NCBI RefSeq assembly: GCF_029267515.1
Contig: NZ_JAJUIS010000001.1
Coordinates: 124,001-188,000 of the forward strand
Length of the DNA: 64,000 nucleotides
DNA from: Seleniivibrio woodruffii
GTDB taxonomy: Bacteria > Chrysiogenota > Deferribacteres > Deferribacterales > Geovibrionaceae
Direction of reading: 5' to 3'
The position numbers and the translations under genes are program-made. The notes beneath the pieces are model-generated. The model had not been told where the DNA came from and searched no databases. It saw nothing but the letters and a program-made list of their open reading frames with translations. Positions 35,388-45,309 of this stretch are shown one piece after another (position 1 is the first letter of the stretch; every line of letters starts with the position of its first letter).

Positions 35388-36352
35388 GCACGATACTTAT
35401 TGTCGGCGGAGCCGGCTATATAGGCAGCCATGCCGTTAAGGAACTGAACAGACAGGGACACGACACAATAGTTCTGGACAGCCTTGTATACGGACACAGA
35501 GAATCTGTTAAATCCGGAAAATTCGTACACGGCGATATGGCGGACACTGCCCTTCTGGACAGGATATTCAATGAAAACAGGATAGACGCGGTGATGCACT
35601 TCGCCGCCTTTGCCTATGTCGGGGAATCGGTCACCGACCCGGAAAAATATTATGTCAACAACGTTGCAAACACTCTCAACCTGTTGTCGGCAATGCGCAG
35701 ACACGGATGCGATAAATTCATCTTCTCGTCCACATGCGCAACCTACGGAGTGCCGACAGAGATGCCCATAACGGAAGACCATCCGCAGGCACCCATCAAC
35801 CCCTACGGCATGACAAAGCTCTTCGTTGAGAGTATCTTAAAGGATTTCAGCACCGCATACGGGCTTAAATATATGATATTCCGCTATTTCAACGCGGCGG
35901 GCGCCGATGCGGACGGAGATATCGGCGAAGACCACGACCCGGAGACCCACCTGATCCCGCTGGTTCTGAGAGCGGCGAAAACAGGCGGCTCAATAAAAAT
36001 ATTCGGCACCGATTACGATACGCCGGACGGCACCTGCGTGAGAGACTACATACACGTCACAGACCTTGCCGCAGCCCATATACTGGGGCTGGATAGGCTC
36101 ATGAAAGGCGGCGAAAACGGCATATTCAATCTGGGCACAGGCACCGGATATTCCGTCAGAGAGGTTATAAGCTGCGCAGAAAAGGTGACTGGCTGCAAAA
36201 TATCCGCTGCGGAGGAAGGGCGGCGCGCAGGGGACCCTCCTGTGCTGGTGGCAGACCCAAAAAAGGTCTTTAACGAGCTTGGATGGCGACCTTCATTCGT
36301 TACGCTGGAAGATATTATACACACGGCATGGAACTGGCACAGAAACAGGTAA
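35384..36352 (+). CDS. galE: UDP-glucose 4-epimerase
   Basis: Interconverts UDP-glucose and UDP-galactose (or the N-acetyl forms). 322 residues, short-chain dehydrogenase fold. NAD loop VGGAGYIGSH near the N-terminus, FSSTCATYG with the catalytic Ser/Thr, Y-x3-K in NPYGMTKLF, and RYFNAAGADADG. GTCVRDYIHV is the usual GalE segment. It overlaps the GT8 stop as ATGA. Substrate choice (Glc or GlcNAc) cannot be told. Confidence 0.93.
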   Translation: MSTILIVGGAGYIGSHAVKELNRQGHDTIVLDSLVYGHRESVKSGKFVHGDMADTALLDRIFNENRIDAVMHFAAFAYVGESVTDPEKYYVNNVANTLNLLSAMRRHGCDKFIFSSTCATYGVPTEMPITEDHPQAPINPYGMTKLFVESILKDFSTAYGLKYMIFRYFNAAGADADGDIGEDHDPETHLIPLVLRAAKTGGSIKIFGTDYDTPDGTCVRDYIHVTDLAAAHILGLDRLMKGGENGIFNLGTGTGYSVREVISCAEKVTGCKISAAEEGRRAGDPPVLVADPKKVFNELGWRPSFVTLEDIIHTAWNWHRNR

Positions 36353-36417
36353 TTAATGTTATCAATTTTAGCCAGTTTTAACCGATATTAGATTGAAAAC
36401 CACATAAGGAAAAATCG

Positions 36418-37521
36418 TTGAGCGAATACAAAATTGAAGACATATCATACACACTGACCGAATACTGTCCGGGACCCTGCCGCTACTGCTCCATCTGGAA
36501 ACAGGAGGACAGGCGGGCGGAGGAGCTTACCGATGCGGAACTGGACGGTATCTTCTCGTCGAAGCACCTCGACCTTAAAAAAGTGCACCTCACAGGCGGC
36601 GAACCCCACATGAGCGACACCTATTTCCGCGTGGTGGACAGCATATACCGTTTCCACGACAGCGTGGTAATCGATTCGCCCATAACCGGCTGGTTTCCCG
36701 ACAGACACGAGGAGATAGCTAAATACGTTCTTAAAAAGCATCCGCTCTACCGTCTTGACATCTCTCTCGACGGTGACGAGGAGACCAACGCAAAGATACG
36801 CCTGCGCAAGAACGGATTTAAAACTTCCCTTGAAACGCTTGAACGGCTTAAAAAATTAAAAGGCATGGTTCTGCGCTTCCAGTTCACCATATACAAAGAG
36901 AACCTCCATCTCATCGAGTGGATATACAATTTCGCAAAAGAGATGGGCGTCGGACTTTACATAGGCTACGGCAGGTTCAGCAGCGAACGCTATAAGAACA
37001 CTCAGGACAATCTGGAAAAATGCGCGCTGAACAAAAACAGTTTCATCTGGACAGACGACGAGCTGAAACAGATTGACGAACAGCTCATAAAAATAGGCTA
37101 CGACAAAGGGCGCTACCGCAGCAAATACATACTGCAAAAGGCTGTGTACGAAGGACAGAGGATAGATTTCAACTGTTACATGGGAAGGCGCAGCATTGAT
37201 GTTGACCCTTACGGAAACGTATTTCCCTGTCTTCTGTGGCTGAACTACCTGAAACTGGGGAACATACGCAAGGCAGGCAGCTTCGACAAAGTGCTCGAAA
37301 GCGCACAGGCGGACGACGTGCTCACCATGATACGCTCCAAACAGTGCCACGAGGACTGCCTTTACACCTGTGCAAACAAAATGACCCTTATAAATCCTGA
37401 GATACCTGCCGTCGGTATGATGCAGTATCCTGGAAAATACGGATATATTTTCAGCGAAACGGACGTCATTCCCGTCCGCCCGTGGTGGTATGACGAATAC
37501 GTTCAAAGGGGCATAATTTGA
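36418..37521 (+). CDS. Radical SAM protein with SPASM-like C-terminus
   Basis: 367 residues. The 4Fe-4S SAM site is Cys-x3-Cys-x2-Cys in EYCPGPCRYCSIW near residue 19, followed by LTGGEPHMS and the IDSP strand. The C-terminal third has several cysteines (NCYMGRRSIDVDPYGNVFPC and later QCHEDCLYTC) that resemble a SPASM auxiliary cluster. Start is TTG 36418 with AAGGA 7 bases upstream. It overlaps the next gene, a DUF354-like protein, and lies inside the glycan/sulfation operon, so a sugar or peptide modification is likely. Reaction unknown. Confidence 0.82.
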   Translation: MSEYKIEDISYTLTEYCPGPCRYCSIWKQEDRRAEELTDAELDGIFSSKHLDLKKVHLTGGEPHMSDTYFRVVDSIYRFHDSVVIDSPITGWFPDRHEEIAKYVLKKHPLYRLDISLDGDEETNAKIRLRKNGFKTSLETLERLKKLKGMVLRFQFTIYKENLHLIEWIYNFAKEMGVGLYIGYGRFSSERYKNTQDNLEKCALNKNSFIWTDDELKQIDEQLIKIGYDKGRYRSKYILQKAVYEGQRIDFNCYMGRRSIDVDPYGNVFPCLLWLNYLKLGNIRKAGSFDKVLESAQADDVLTMIRSKQCHEDCLYTCANKMTLINPEIPAVGMMQYPGKYGYIFSETDVIPVRPWWYDEYVQRGII

Positions 37522-38576
37522 TCTGGTTCGACCTTGTAACGCCAAAGTCAGTGATGTTCTTCCGCCCTTTCATCGACGGGATAAAGGCACGCGGCAAAAC
37601 AGTTCTTGTTACAGCCCGCGAGGGGCAGGGCTACAAAGAGGTTGTCGACCTGCTTAACCTCTATAAAATCGATTTTGTGAACCGCGGCTATTTTGGCGGT
37701 GCAAACCTCGGCGACAAGCTGAAAGCATCCATCCACCGCCAGCTTGCTCTGATGGAATACATAGAAAAGTGCAGCATAACGAAGCTGATATGTCTTTGCA
37801 GTGTGGACGCAAACCGCGTTGCGTTCGGTCTCGGCATCCCGATAGTTAACTTCTACGATATCCCACTTTCAGACCATACGGCGAATTTCCGTAAAGCTCT
37901 GCCGCAGGCGAGGCTGACACTCCCGCTTTCAACCAAGGCTTTCAGACCCTATATGGTCCCCCAGAGCATCTTTGAACGTTTTTCTCTTGAATCTGAACAG
38001 ATATTTTCATACAACTTTCTCGACGTTGTGGCGTGGCTCAACGATTTTGAGCCGGACATAGACTTTTTCAACGATTTCCTTAAAACCAGAGAGCTTGACG
38101 TTTCCAAAAAAACGATAGTCGTGCGCGAGGAAGAGTTTAAAGCGTCATATGTCGGCAAAAAATATCCGGTGCTTTACGAAGGGCTTGAACTGATAAAGCA
38201 GAATATGGACGTAAACATCGTCCTTATACCCAGATACGAGGCGCAGCCGCTGAAAAAGCTGTTCCCCTTTGCAACGGTCATTGAGGAGAAAATGGTCATT
38301 CAGCACCTTCTCGCCTTTGCCGACCTTTTCATCGGCGGCGGCGGGACGCTGAACTCCGAGGCGTGTTACTTCGGCACACCCGTAATATCCACCCGCTCTT
38401 TCATCTCCCATTACGACAAGCTGCTCATCGACGCGGGGCTTATGGAAAAGGCGGACACTCCGGAAGAACTGCTTGAAAAAACGCAGCAGATAATTTCCGT
38501 CCGGCGCGACCCGCGACCACTGTTTGACACAATGTCGTTCGACATCGACAGCATAATTGAGGAGATATTAAGATAA
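37518..38576 (+). CDS. DUF354-like protein, GT-B fold
   Basis: 352 residues. MIWFDLVTPKSVMFFRPFI is the usual DUF354 start. LCSVDANRVAFGLGIPIVNF and the late GGGGTLNSEACYFGTPVIST match the UDP-GlcNAc-epimerase/MurG-like GT-B core. The family is found in archaeal and bacterial surface-glycan loci; its activity is not established. The TTG start at 37518 overlaps the preceding TGA stop, and the TAA stop abuts the next ATG. Confidence 0.78.
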   Translation: MIWFDLVTPKSVMFFRPFIDGIKARGKTVLVTAREGQGYKEVVDLLNLYKIDFVNRGYFGGANLGDKLKASIHRQLALMEYIEKCSITKLICLCSVDANRVAFGLGIPIVNFYDIPLSDHTANFRKALPQARLTLPLSTKAFRPYMVPQSIFERFSLESEQIFSYNFLDVVAWLNDFEPDIDFFNDFLKTRELDVSKKTIVVREEEFKASYVGKKYPVLYEGLELIKQNMDVNIVLIPRYEAQPLKKLFPFATVIEEKMVIQHLLAFADLFIGGGGTLNSEACYFGTPVISTRSFISHYDKLLIDAGLMEKADTPEELLEKTQQIISVRRDPRPLFDTMSFDIDSIIEEILR

Positions 38577-38789
38577 ATGTTTAACGAAAACAATATCCGC
38601 TCTGTAATGAAAGCTGTGTCATGGCGCTTTTTCGGAACCTTAACAACTATAATCATAGTTTATGTTATGTTCAAGAGACTGGACGTTGCCGTGTTTACAG
38701 GTCTTCTGGAAACGGTATCGAAAATAGCCCTCTATTTTGTGCACGAGCGCATCTGGAACAGGATACCAATAGGCAAGAGCAATGTATGA
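38577..38789 (+). CDS. DUF2061 small membrane protein
   Basis: 70 residues. [25 protein letters not shown] and the closing [14 protein letters not shown] are DUF2061 signatures, with one to two membrane helices. Proteins of this family often sit beside sulfate-activation genes, and here the next gene is cysD (8-base overlap). Function is not known; a role with sulfate handling is inferred from neighbours only. Confidence 0.85.
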   Translation: MFNENNIRSVMKAVSWRFFGTLTTIIIVYVMFKRLDVAVFTGLLETVSKIALYFVHERIWNRIPIGKSNV

Positions 38790-39678
38790 TCACTCATATC
38801 TGGACAGGCTGGAAGCGGAGAGCATCCATATAATCAGAGAGGCGGCGGCGGAAGCCTCAAAGCCTGTCATGCTCTACTCCATAGGAAAGGACTCCTCTGT
38901 TATGCTCCGCCTCGCAATGAAAGCGTTTCATCCCGCAAAACTCCCCTTCCCCGTCATGCACGTTGACACCGGCTGGAAGTTCCGTGAGATGATAACCTTC
39001 CGCGACGAGACTGCAAAACGTCTCGGACTCGACCTGATAGTTTATAAAAATCCCGAAGGCGCCGAAAAAGGCATAGACCCCTTTGTCCACGGCAGCAAGC
39101 TCCATACAGACATAATGAAAACAGACGCGCTGAAACAGGCGCTGAATTTGTACGGTTTCGATATGATTTTCGGCGGCGCAAGGCGCGACGAGGAAAAATC
39201 CAGAGCAAAAGAGCGCATCTTCTCTTTCAGGGATAAGAACCACAGATGGGATCCGAAAAACCAGCGCCCCGAACTCTGGAGCCACTACAATACAAAGCTG
39301 AACACAGGCGAGAGTATGCGCGTTTTCCCACTTTCAAACTGGACTGAACTCGACGTCTGGTTTTATATCCTGCGTGAAAAGATACCCGTTGTCCCGCTTT
39401 ATCTGGCAAAGGAGAGACCGGTTGCCGACGTAGGCGGTGTTCTCATAATGGCGGACGACAACAGGATGCCCCCTCAGTATGAAATCACCATGCAGTCCGT
39501 GCGGTTCCGCACACTGGGCTGTTATCCGCTCACAGGCGCTGTACCTTCTGTGGCATCCACCCTTGAGCAGGTCATAGAAGAGATGATGGTATCCACACTC
39601 TCCGAGCGTCAGGGACGGATAATAGATTTTGACCAGTCCGGCGCCATGGAAAAAAAGAAGACGGAAGGCTATTTCTGA
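38782..39678 (+). CDS. cysD: Sulfate adenylyltransferase small subunit
   Basis: ATP sulfurylase subunit of the PP-loop superfamily that makes APS from ATP and sulfate together with CysN. 298 residues. PP-loop [14 protein letters not shown] near residue 32, [23 protein letters not shown], and [14 protein letters not shown]. Its stop overlaps the next start (TGATG). No cysH, cysI or cysJ is adjacent, which favours PAPS for sulfation over sulfate reduction. Confidence 0.95.
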   Translation: MYDHSYLDRLEAESIHIIREAAAEASKPVMLYSIGKDSSVMLRLAMKAFHPAKLPFPVMHVDTGWKFREMITFRDETAKRLGLDLIVYKNPEGAEKGIDPFVHGSKLHTDIMKTDALKQALNLYGFDMIFGGARRDEEKSRAKERIFSFRDKNHRWDPKNQRPELWSHYNTKLNTGESMRVFPLSNWTELDVWFYILREKIPVVPLYLAKERPVADVGGVLIMADDNRMPPQYEITMQSVRFRTLGCYPLTGAVPSVASTLEQVIEEMMVSTLSERQGRIIDFDQSGAMEKKKTEGYF

Positions 39679-41546
39679 TGAGCAGGCTTGAAGAATACAT
39701 GGCTAAAGACTCCGCAAAACAGCTTCTGCGCTTTATCACATGCGGAAGTATCGACGACGGCAAAAGCACGCTCATCGGCAGACTTCTACACGAATGCCGC
39801 GCCGTTTACGACGACCAGATGGCTGCGGTCATAAGAGACAGCAGAACTTCAGGCACCACAGGTGACGAACCGGATCTCGCTCTCATTGTTGACGGACTGC
39901 TCGCAGAGCGTGAGCAGGGAATCACCATCGACGTTGCCCACAGATACTTTTCCACCGCAAAGCGTAAATTCATCATTCTGGACACACCGGGACACGAACA
40001 GTATACACGGAACATGGCTACAGGTGCATCAAACGCCGACCTGGCCGTGATTCTTATAGACGCGCTCAAGGGTATCAGCCCGCAGACAATACGCCACTCA
40101 TATATCGTGAAACTGATGGGTATCAGAAACGCCGTTGTCTGCGTCAATAAAATGGATGCGCAGGGCTACAGTGAAGCGGTTTTCAATAAAATTGCCGATG
40201 ATTATGCAAAGTTAGCTGAAAAAATAGGACTTTCATACAACATAATCCCCGTTTCGGCTCTTAAAGGGGACAACGTAACATCAAAAAGCGATAAAATGCC
40301 GTGGTACGACGGTCAATGCCTCATAGAGATGCTGGAAAGTGCCGTACAGGAGCCACCTTCCAGTCACGGCAACCTCAGGCTTCCTGTCCAGTATGTTCTC
40401 AGACCTGATAACAGCTTCCGCGGGTTCTGCGGACGCATCGAATCCGGCAGCATCTCCGTCGGAGACAGAGTTACAGTGCTGCCATCCGGCATATCAACCC
40501 GTGTCAAATCCGTGTCGATAGGCGACAGACAGGTGGAATCTGCATCAGCGCCGCTCTCCGTCACATTCACAACGGCGGACGAGGTGGACATAAGCCGCGG
40601 GGACATGATAGTCCATGACAAAACGTCAGTTATGTTCGGCAGCGGCTTCACCGCAAACCTGATATGGATGGATACCGAACACCTGAAACTCAATTCGCGA
40701 TATATTCTTAAATGCGCCACAGGCACCATAGGCGCACATATCAATAAAATTTTCAGCAGGATGAACATATCAACACTGAAAGAAGAACCCGCGTCATCAC
40801 TCGGCATGAACGACATAGCCTCGGTAGGCTTTTCACTTGACGCCTCAAAACCGTTCGACACCTATGAAATGTGCCGTGCCACAGGCAGCTTTATCCTTAT
40901 AGACAGAATGACGGGAATGACAGCGGCAGCGGGAATGATAACCGCGGCGGAAAATCCAAAAAACGTCATATGGCACACTCATTCCGTCACCCGTGAACAG
41001 AGAACCGGACTGAAAAATCACCGCCCCGCCGTTCTCTGGCTGACAGGTCTGAGCGGTTCCGGAAAATCCACCATAGCAAACGCTCTGGAACAAAGCCTGA
41101 ACCATTCGGGGATACATACCTATCTGCTGGACGGCGACAACGTGCGCCATGGACTCTGCAAAGATCTGGGATTTTCCCCTCAGGACAGAGAAGAGAACAT
41201 CAGACGCATAGGCGAAACGGCGAAACTTTTCGCGGATGCCGGAATACTGACAATTACTGCTTTTATATCGCCTTTCGCGGAAGGCAGGGACAAAGTGAGG
41301 GCGATAATGCCCGAAGGTGAATTCATAGAAGTGTTCATCGACGCACCTATAAACGTCTGCGAACAGCGTGACCCGAAAAATATGTATAAAAAAGCAAGAA
41401 AGGGCGAAATAAAAGAGTTTACAGGCATAAACTCACCCTATGAGACACCGGAATCACCTGAAATACATATACGCACTGATATCATGAGCATTGAGGAATC
41501 AGTTGAAAAAATCCTAAGCTATCTCAGAACAAAGCTGATAATCTAG
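39678..41546 (+). CDS. cysNC: Bifunctional sulfate adenylyltransferase GTPase subunit / APS kinase
   Basis: 622 residues. The N-terminal two thirds are the CysN GTPase: P-loop GSIDDGKS at residues 23-30, [16 protein letters not shown]. From about residue 440 it is APS kinase: P-loop GLSGSGKS near residue 456, [16 protein letters not shown], and [12 protein letters not shown]. With CysD it turns sulfate into PAPS, the donor used by the sulfotransferase domain encoded at 24141-26405. The TAG stop shares the CTAG palindrome with the cinA stop on the other strand. It ends the operon that begins near 34442. Confidence 0.95.
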   Translation: MSRLEEYMAKDSAKQLLRFITCGSIDDGKSTLIGRLLHECRAVYDDQMAAVIRDSRTSGTTGDEPDLALIVDGLLAEREQGITIDVAHRYFSTAKRKFIILDTPGHEQYTRNMATGASNADLAVILIDALKGISPQTIRHSYIVKLMGIRNAVVCVNKMDAQGYSEAVFNKIADDYAKLAEKIGLSYNIIPVSALKGDNVTSKSDKMPWYDGQCLIEMLESAVQEPPSSHGNLRLPVQYVLRPDNSFRGFCGRIESGSISVGDRVTVLPSGISTRVKSVSIGDRQVESASAPLSVTFTTADEVDISRGDMIVHDKTSVMFGSGFTANLIWMDTEHLKLNSRYILKCATGTIGAHINKIFSRMNISTLKEEPASSLGMNDIASVGFSLDASKPFDTYEMCRATGSFILIDRMTGMTAAAGMITAAENPKNVIWHTHSVTREQRTGLKNHRPAVLWLTGLSGSGKSTIANALEQSLNHSGIHTYLLDGDNVRHGLCKDLGFSPQDREENIRRIGETAKLFADAGILTITAFISPFAEGRDKVRAIMPEGEFIEVFIDAPINVCEQRDPKNMYKKARKGEIKEFTGINSPYETPESPEIHIRTDIMSIEESVEKILSYLRTKLII

Positions 41547-42769
41547 GGCTGATATTTTTTCAGCAGGTTCGTAAGCTCCATCAGCGCGGTTTTCATAGAG
41601 CGTATGCGTATCGCTTCGCGGTCGCCTACAAACAGATATTTCTTAGTTACAACCTCTTTGCCAACGCACCATCCTATGCAGACCGTGCCGACCGGTTTTT
41701 CATCGCTGCCGCCGTCGGGACCCGCAACGCCTGTTACGGAAACGGAGCAGGTTGTGCGAAGCTGATTAGCAACCCCAACAGCCATTGCCCGCGCGCACTC
41801 TTCGCTGACAGCACCGTGATTGATAATTATATTTTCAGGAACGCGCAGAACGCGCATCTTAACGTCATTGCTGTAGGATATCACCCCGCCCATGAAAACG
41901 TCGCTTGAGCCTGCGATATCAGTTATCTCTTTGCCTATCATCCCGCCTGTGCAGCTTTCCGCAACTGAAAGAGTCATTTTCTTCTCGCGCAGGGTACGCA
42001 GCAGAACGGTTGCGATATTATCCGAACCGTATCCGATGAAGTTATCTGAAAATCTTCCTCTGACGCGCTCCGCATACTCCATAAGCATGGTCTCGTCAAA
42101 TCCCCTCAGCTTCACCAGTATCTCGCCCTTGGCAACGTTGATTATACACTCCATACCTTCGGGAAAACCGAACTCCCGCAGAACGTCGTCCACCTCCGAT
42201 TCCGGAAGTGAACCTATGCGGATATCCACGCTGTACCGTTCGCGCATCTCGAAACGTCCGCGCAGAAAGGGCATAACGTGTTCCTCGAACATAAGATACA
42301 TTTCATACGGAACGCCCGGCATACTTATTATGATATGCCCGCTCTTCTCCATACCGAAACCAAGGGCAGTGCCTCTGCCGTTGGGAAAGAGCAGACAGCC
42401 GGCAGGCAGCATGGCCTGACGCAGGTGGCTCTCCTTAACGTTAACTCCGCGCTCTTTCAGTCTGTTAAGCATATGCGTTTTCGCAGTTTCGTTCATCTCC
42501 GTTGAAACACCGACAGCCTCTGCGACCGTTTCCGCCGTAAGGTCGTCAAAGGTCGGTCCCAGACCGCCCGTTGTGAATACGCAGTCGTATTCTTCAAGTG
42601 CCTGACGGAATATTGAAACTATCATCTCCCTGTTGTCGGGGATAAGTCTGACCTGTTCAACGGAAAACCCCGCCTTTGTGAGCCTTGAGCCCAGCCACGC
42701 GGAATTTGTATCAACGATGCTCCCCTCCAGAAGCTCGCTGCCAACGGCAAAAATCGCACATCTGACCAT
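41543..42769 (-). CDS. cinA: CinA family protein (nicotinamide mononucleotide amidase / ADP-ribose pyrophosphatase type)
   Basis: 408 residues with both usual parts. The N-terminal MoCF-like domain shows [27 protein letters not shown] and [13 protein letters not shown]. The C-terminal deamidase domain shows [13 protein letters not shown] and [20 protein letters not shown]. CinA proteins recycle pyridine nucleotides. Last gene of the minus-strand his-pgpA-cinA run; AGGTG precedes ATG 42769, 7 bases after the pgpA stop. The name 'competence/damage-inducible' is historic and not evidence of competence. Confidence 0.95.
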   Translation of the reverse strand: MVRCAIFAVGSELLEGSIVDTNSAWLGSRLTKAGFSVEQVRLIPDNREMIVSIFRQALEEYDCVFTTGGLGPTFDDLTAETVAEAVGVSTEMNETAKTHMLNRLKERGVNVKESHLRQAMLPAGCLLFPNGRGTALGFGMEKSGHIIISMPGVPYEMYLMFEEHVMPFLRGRFEMRERYSVDIRIGSLPESEVDDVLREFGFPEGMECIINVAKGEILVKLRGFDETMLMEYAERVRGRFSDNFIGYGSDNIATVLLRTLREKKMTLSVAESCTGGMIGKEITDIAGSSDVFMGGVISYSNDVKMRVLRVPENIIINHGAVSEECARAMAVGVANQLRTTCSVSVTGVAGPDGGSDEKPVGTVCIGWCVGKEVVTKKYLFVGDREAIRIRSMKTALMELTNLLKKYQP

Positions 42770-42776
42770 AGATCAC

Positions 42777-43244
42777 CTATATATGAGAAAAGAAAAACGT
42801 ATATCCGAGATAAAAAATTCCCAGTATTATTATGGAGTAGACCGCCGCAAGCAGGTCGTCCGCCATAACGCCCAGTCCGCCGTCAATTTTTTCGAGTTTT
42901 TTGATTGGATAGGGCTTCCATATGTCAAATATCCTGAACAGCACGAAACCCAGCGGTACTGTGAAAACGTTTGCGGGGATAAACAGGAATATCATGTAAT
43001 AGGCTGCTATTTCGTCTATAACAACCTCGGAAGCATCCTTTTTCCCTGTAATCTTCTCATATCTGTCCGCCGCCCAGACGCCGCCCAGAAGGAGAAGCAC
43101 AAATATGACCGCCTTTACCGGATATGAGAACTGCTCAGAAGCTATCACAGGCAGTATCGCAAAGAGTGTACCGAAAGTGCCGGGAGCTTTGGGAGCACGT
43201 CCCGAACCGAAACCCAGCGCGAGAATTATAGCAAATCTGTTCAT
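42777..43244 (-). CDS. pgpA: Phosphatidylglycerophosphatase A
   Basis: 155-residue membrane phosphatase making phosphatidylglycerol. Signature GSGRAPKAPGTFGT near residue 15, DKYE-like RYEKITGKKDASEVVIDEIAAY, and IKKLEKIDGGLGVMADDLLAA. Two to three hydrophobic helices. ATG 43244, preceded by AGGA at 6 bases, overlaps the hisA stop (TGATG); a GTG one codon upstream is less likely. Its place among his genes is an operon habit with no evident metabolic link. Confidence 0.93.
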   Translation of the reverse strand: MNRFAIILALGFGSGRAPKAPGTFGTLFAILPVIASEQFSYPVKAVIFVLLLLGGVWAADRYEKITGKKDASEVVIDEIAAYYMIFLFIPANVFTVPLGFVLFRIFDIWKPYPIKKLEKIDGGLGVMADDLLAAVYSIIILGIFYLGYTFFFSHI

Positions 43245-43963
43245 CACTGTTCCTGTAGTTGAAGGGCTTCTTTCAGGTCAATTTTGCCTTCATAAAAGGC
43301 TTTGCCCGTAATGGCGCCCAGAATACCGTTTTTGCCCTGAAGAGCCTTTATATCATTGATATCTTTGAGACCGCCGGAGGCTATCACCGGATATTTTATG
43401 CTCTCAGCCAACGCCAATGTCGCCTCAATATTTATTCCCGTGAGCATCCCGTCCCTTGATATGTCCGTATAGATAACACTTTCGGCAGAGAAACCTTCAT
43501 AGCTGTTTATAAGCTCTGCGGCTGTGACAGTGCTCTTCTCATACCAGCCCTCGGTGGCGACAAAGCCGTCCTTCGCGTCCACTCCGAGGATTATTCTGTC
43601 GGGATATTCACCCATCGCCTCTTTGACGAAATCGGGGTTTTTAACAACGACGGTTCCGAGAATACCGTATCTGACGCCTATCTCAAAATAGGCTTTCAGT
43701 TTTTTCATATCGCGGATGCCGCCGCCCACCTCTATGTCCATTCCGGCTGTGGCAACCATCTTTTCTATAAGGGCAAAGTTGGTGGTCTCGCCCTTTTTCG
43801 CGCCGTCGAGGTCAACTATATGCAGTCTTTTCACGCCCATATCGGCAAACATCTTCGCCGCTTCCAGCGGGTTGTCGTAATATACGGTAAAATCGTCCAT
43901 GTCCCCCTGTTTAAGGCGCACAGCCTTGGCGTTTAAGAGGTCTATGGCGGGTATTATCAGCAT
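43244..43963 (-). CDS. hisA: ProFAR isomerase (1-(5-phosphoribosyl)-5-[(5-phosphoribosylamino)methylideneamino]imidazole-4-carboxamide isomerase)
   Basis: Histidine pathway isomerase, 239 residues, TIM barrel. MLIIPAIDLLNAKAVRLKQG at the start, catalytic Asp8 in PAIDL, VGGGIRD phosphate loop, and VIYTDISRDGML with the second Asp; ASGGLKD closes the second phosphate site. ATG 43963 lies inside the end of hisH with GGAG 7 bases upstream; a GTG two codons before is less suitable. Confidence 0.95.
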   Translation of the reverse strand: MLIIPAIDLLNAKAVRLKQGDMDDFTVYYDNPLEAAKMFADMGVKRLHIVDLDGAKKGETTNFALIEKMVATAGMDIEVGGGIRDMKKLKAYFEIGVRYGILGTVVVKNPDFVKEAMGEYPDRIILGVDAKDGFVATEGWYEKSTVTAAELINSYEGFSAESVIYTDISRDGMLTGINIEATLALAESIKYPVIASGGLKDINDIKALQGKNGILGAITGKAFYEGKIDLKEALQLQEQ

Positions 43964-44577
43964 TTCCACTCTCCGAAGTTTTTAAGCAGGTGCAGACCGA
44001 GTTTCTGGCTCTTTTCAGGGTGAAACTGGGTTGCTGCCATATTGTCGCGTATGACCATGGCGGAAAAATCTATACCGTATTCGCAGGAAAGGGCTTCAAC
44101 GCCCTTCTCCTCAGCCTTGACGCAGTAGGAGTGTACGAAGTAAAAATAGTCCCCCGTATTGATGCCGTCAAGCAGCGGATGGTTCATCTTTTTTGTTATG
44201 CTGTTCCAGCCTATCTGGGGTATCTTCATGCCTTCTGAAATTATCTCGTCAGGAAATTTTTTAACCGTTCCTTTGAAATATCCGAGCCCTTCGTGTTCGC
44301 CGAACTCAAGGCTCTTTTCGAAAAGCAGCTGCATCCCGACGCAGATTCCGAGGAAGGGCTTTCCGGTTTTAATGAACTGTGCCGCCGCCTCTTTCAGCCC
44401 GCTGTCAACAAGCCCCGTGCGGCAGTCCGCAAAGGCGCCAACACCCGGCAGAACTGCTCTGTCCGCTCTGACCACCTCTTCGGGGTCGGATGTTATCCGC
44501 GCATCGAAACCGAGAGACTGCAATGCCTTTTCAACACTGCGCAGGTTTCCCATACCGTAGTCTATCACTGCGATCAT
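43957..44577 (-). CDS. hisH: Imidazole glycerol phosphate synthase, glutamine amidotransferase subunit
   Basis: 206 residues, class I amidotransferase that feeds ammonia to HisF. Triad: Cys in FLGICVGMQLLFE, His and Glu in ATQFHPEKSQ. Starts MIAVIDYGMGNLRSV. hisF is not in the window, so the pathway is split across loci. It follows hisB by 32 bases and overlaps hisA. Confidence 0.96.
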   Translation of the reverse strand: MIAVIDYGMGNLRSVEKALQSLGFDARITSDPEEVVRADRAVLPGVGAFADCRTGLVDSGLKEAAAQFIKTGKPFLGICVGMQLLFEKSLEFGEHEGLGYFKGTVKKFPDEIISEGMKIPQIGWNSITKKMNHPLLDGINTGDYFYFVHSYCVKAEEKGVEALSCEYGIDFSAMVIRDNMAATQFHPEKSQKLGLHLLKNFGEWKC

Positions 44578-44609
44578 TTATATGTACTCCGTTGGATATT
44601 GAAAAGATG

Positions 44610-45194
44610 TCAGAGACTGCCCTTCGTGGACATTATCTGATCTGATTCTATGCGCACCGCCTCTTTAATGGAGCGCGCAAAGCATTTGAACATCCCTTCA
44701 ATGATGTGGTGAGTGTTTCTTCCGTATCTTTTAATAATGTGCAGGTTTATGCCCGCTCTGTCGGCAAACGCCTTGAAGAATTCCTCCGTAAGTTCCGTGT
44801 CGAAGTCTCCCACTTTCTCAGCGGGAATATCCGCATCGAAGTTAAGGTAGGTTCTGCCGGAAAAATCCACGGCGCACTCGATAAGAGTTTCATCCATGGG
44901 CAGAAGGAAAAATCCGTATCTGCGGATGCCCTTTTTATCGCCCAGCGCCTCGCGGAAAGCATCGCCCATGACAATGCCTATGTCCTCTGCCGTGTGGTGT
45001 CCGTCGATGTGCAGGTCGCCTTTCGCCGTGAGTTCCATGTCGAAACCGCCGTGCCGTGTAAAAAGCTCAAGCATATGGTTAAGAAAACCTATCCCCGTGT
45101 CGATGACGTACTTTCCGCAGCCGTCCACGTTAAGAACAATGGATATTTCCGTTTCCGTTGTCTTTCTTGTGATGCTTGATTTTCTTTCAGCCAC
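44610..45194 (-). CDS. hisB: Imidazoleglycerol-phosphate dehydratase
   Basis: 194-residue monofunctional dehydratase with manganese-binding histidines. Motifs: DTGIGFLNHMLELFTRHGGFD, HIDGHHTAEDIGIVMG, and NTHHIIEGMFKCFAR. First gene of the run. GTG 45194 has GAGGAG 6 bases upstream. The 115-base divergent spacer to the globin-like gene has AT-rich promoter-like sequence but no element I can place firmly. Confidence 0.96.
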   Translation of the reverse strand: MAERKSSITRKTTETEISIVLNVDGCGKYVIDTGIGFLNHMLELFTRHGGFDMELTAKGDLHIDGHHTAEDIGIVMGDAFREALGDKKGIRRYGFFLLPMDETLIECAVDFSGRTYLNFDADIPAEKVGDFDTELTEEFFKAFADRAGINLHIIKRYGRNTHHIIEGMFKCFARSIKEAVRIESDQIMSTKGSL

Positions 45195-45309
45195 CGCAAA
45201 CTCCTCGAACTTTTATTTTACTTTACTGTCCTGATATATTATCCTAACATGACGTAAAAATAAATATCTATTGCAGATGTTTTCCCTTTTATGAGAGACA
45301 GCATATAAA

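Noticed and set aside
36856-37545. Minus-strand open frame opposite the radical SAM gene
   Set aside because: It is the antisense shadow of a well-supported gene with iron-sulfur motifs.
21062-41546. Glycan island as a prophage, transposon or integrated plasmid
   Set aside because: No integrase, transposase, phage structural gene, direct repeats or attachment site was seen. The flanks are recA and cinA, with no tRNA next to the island.
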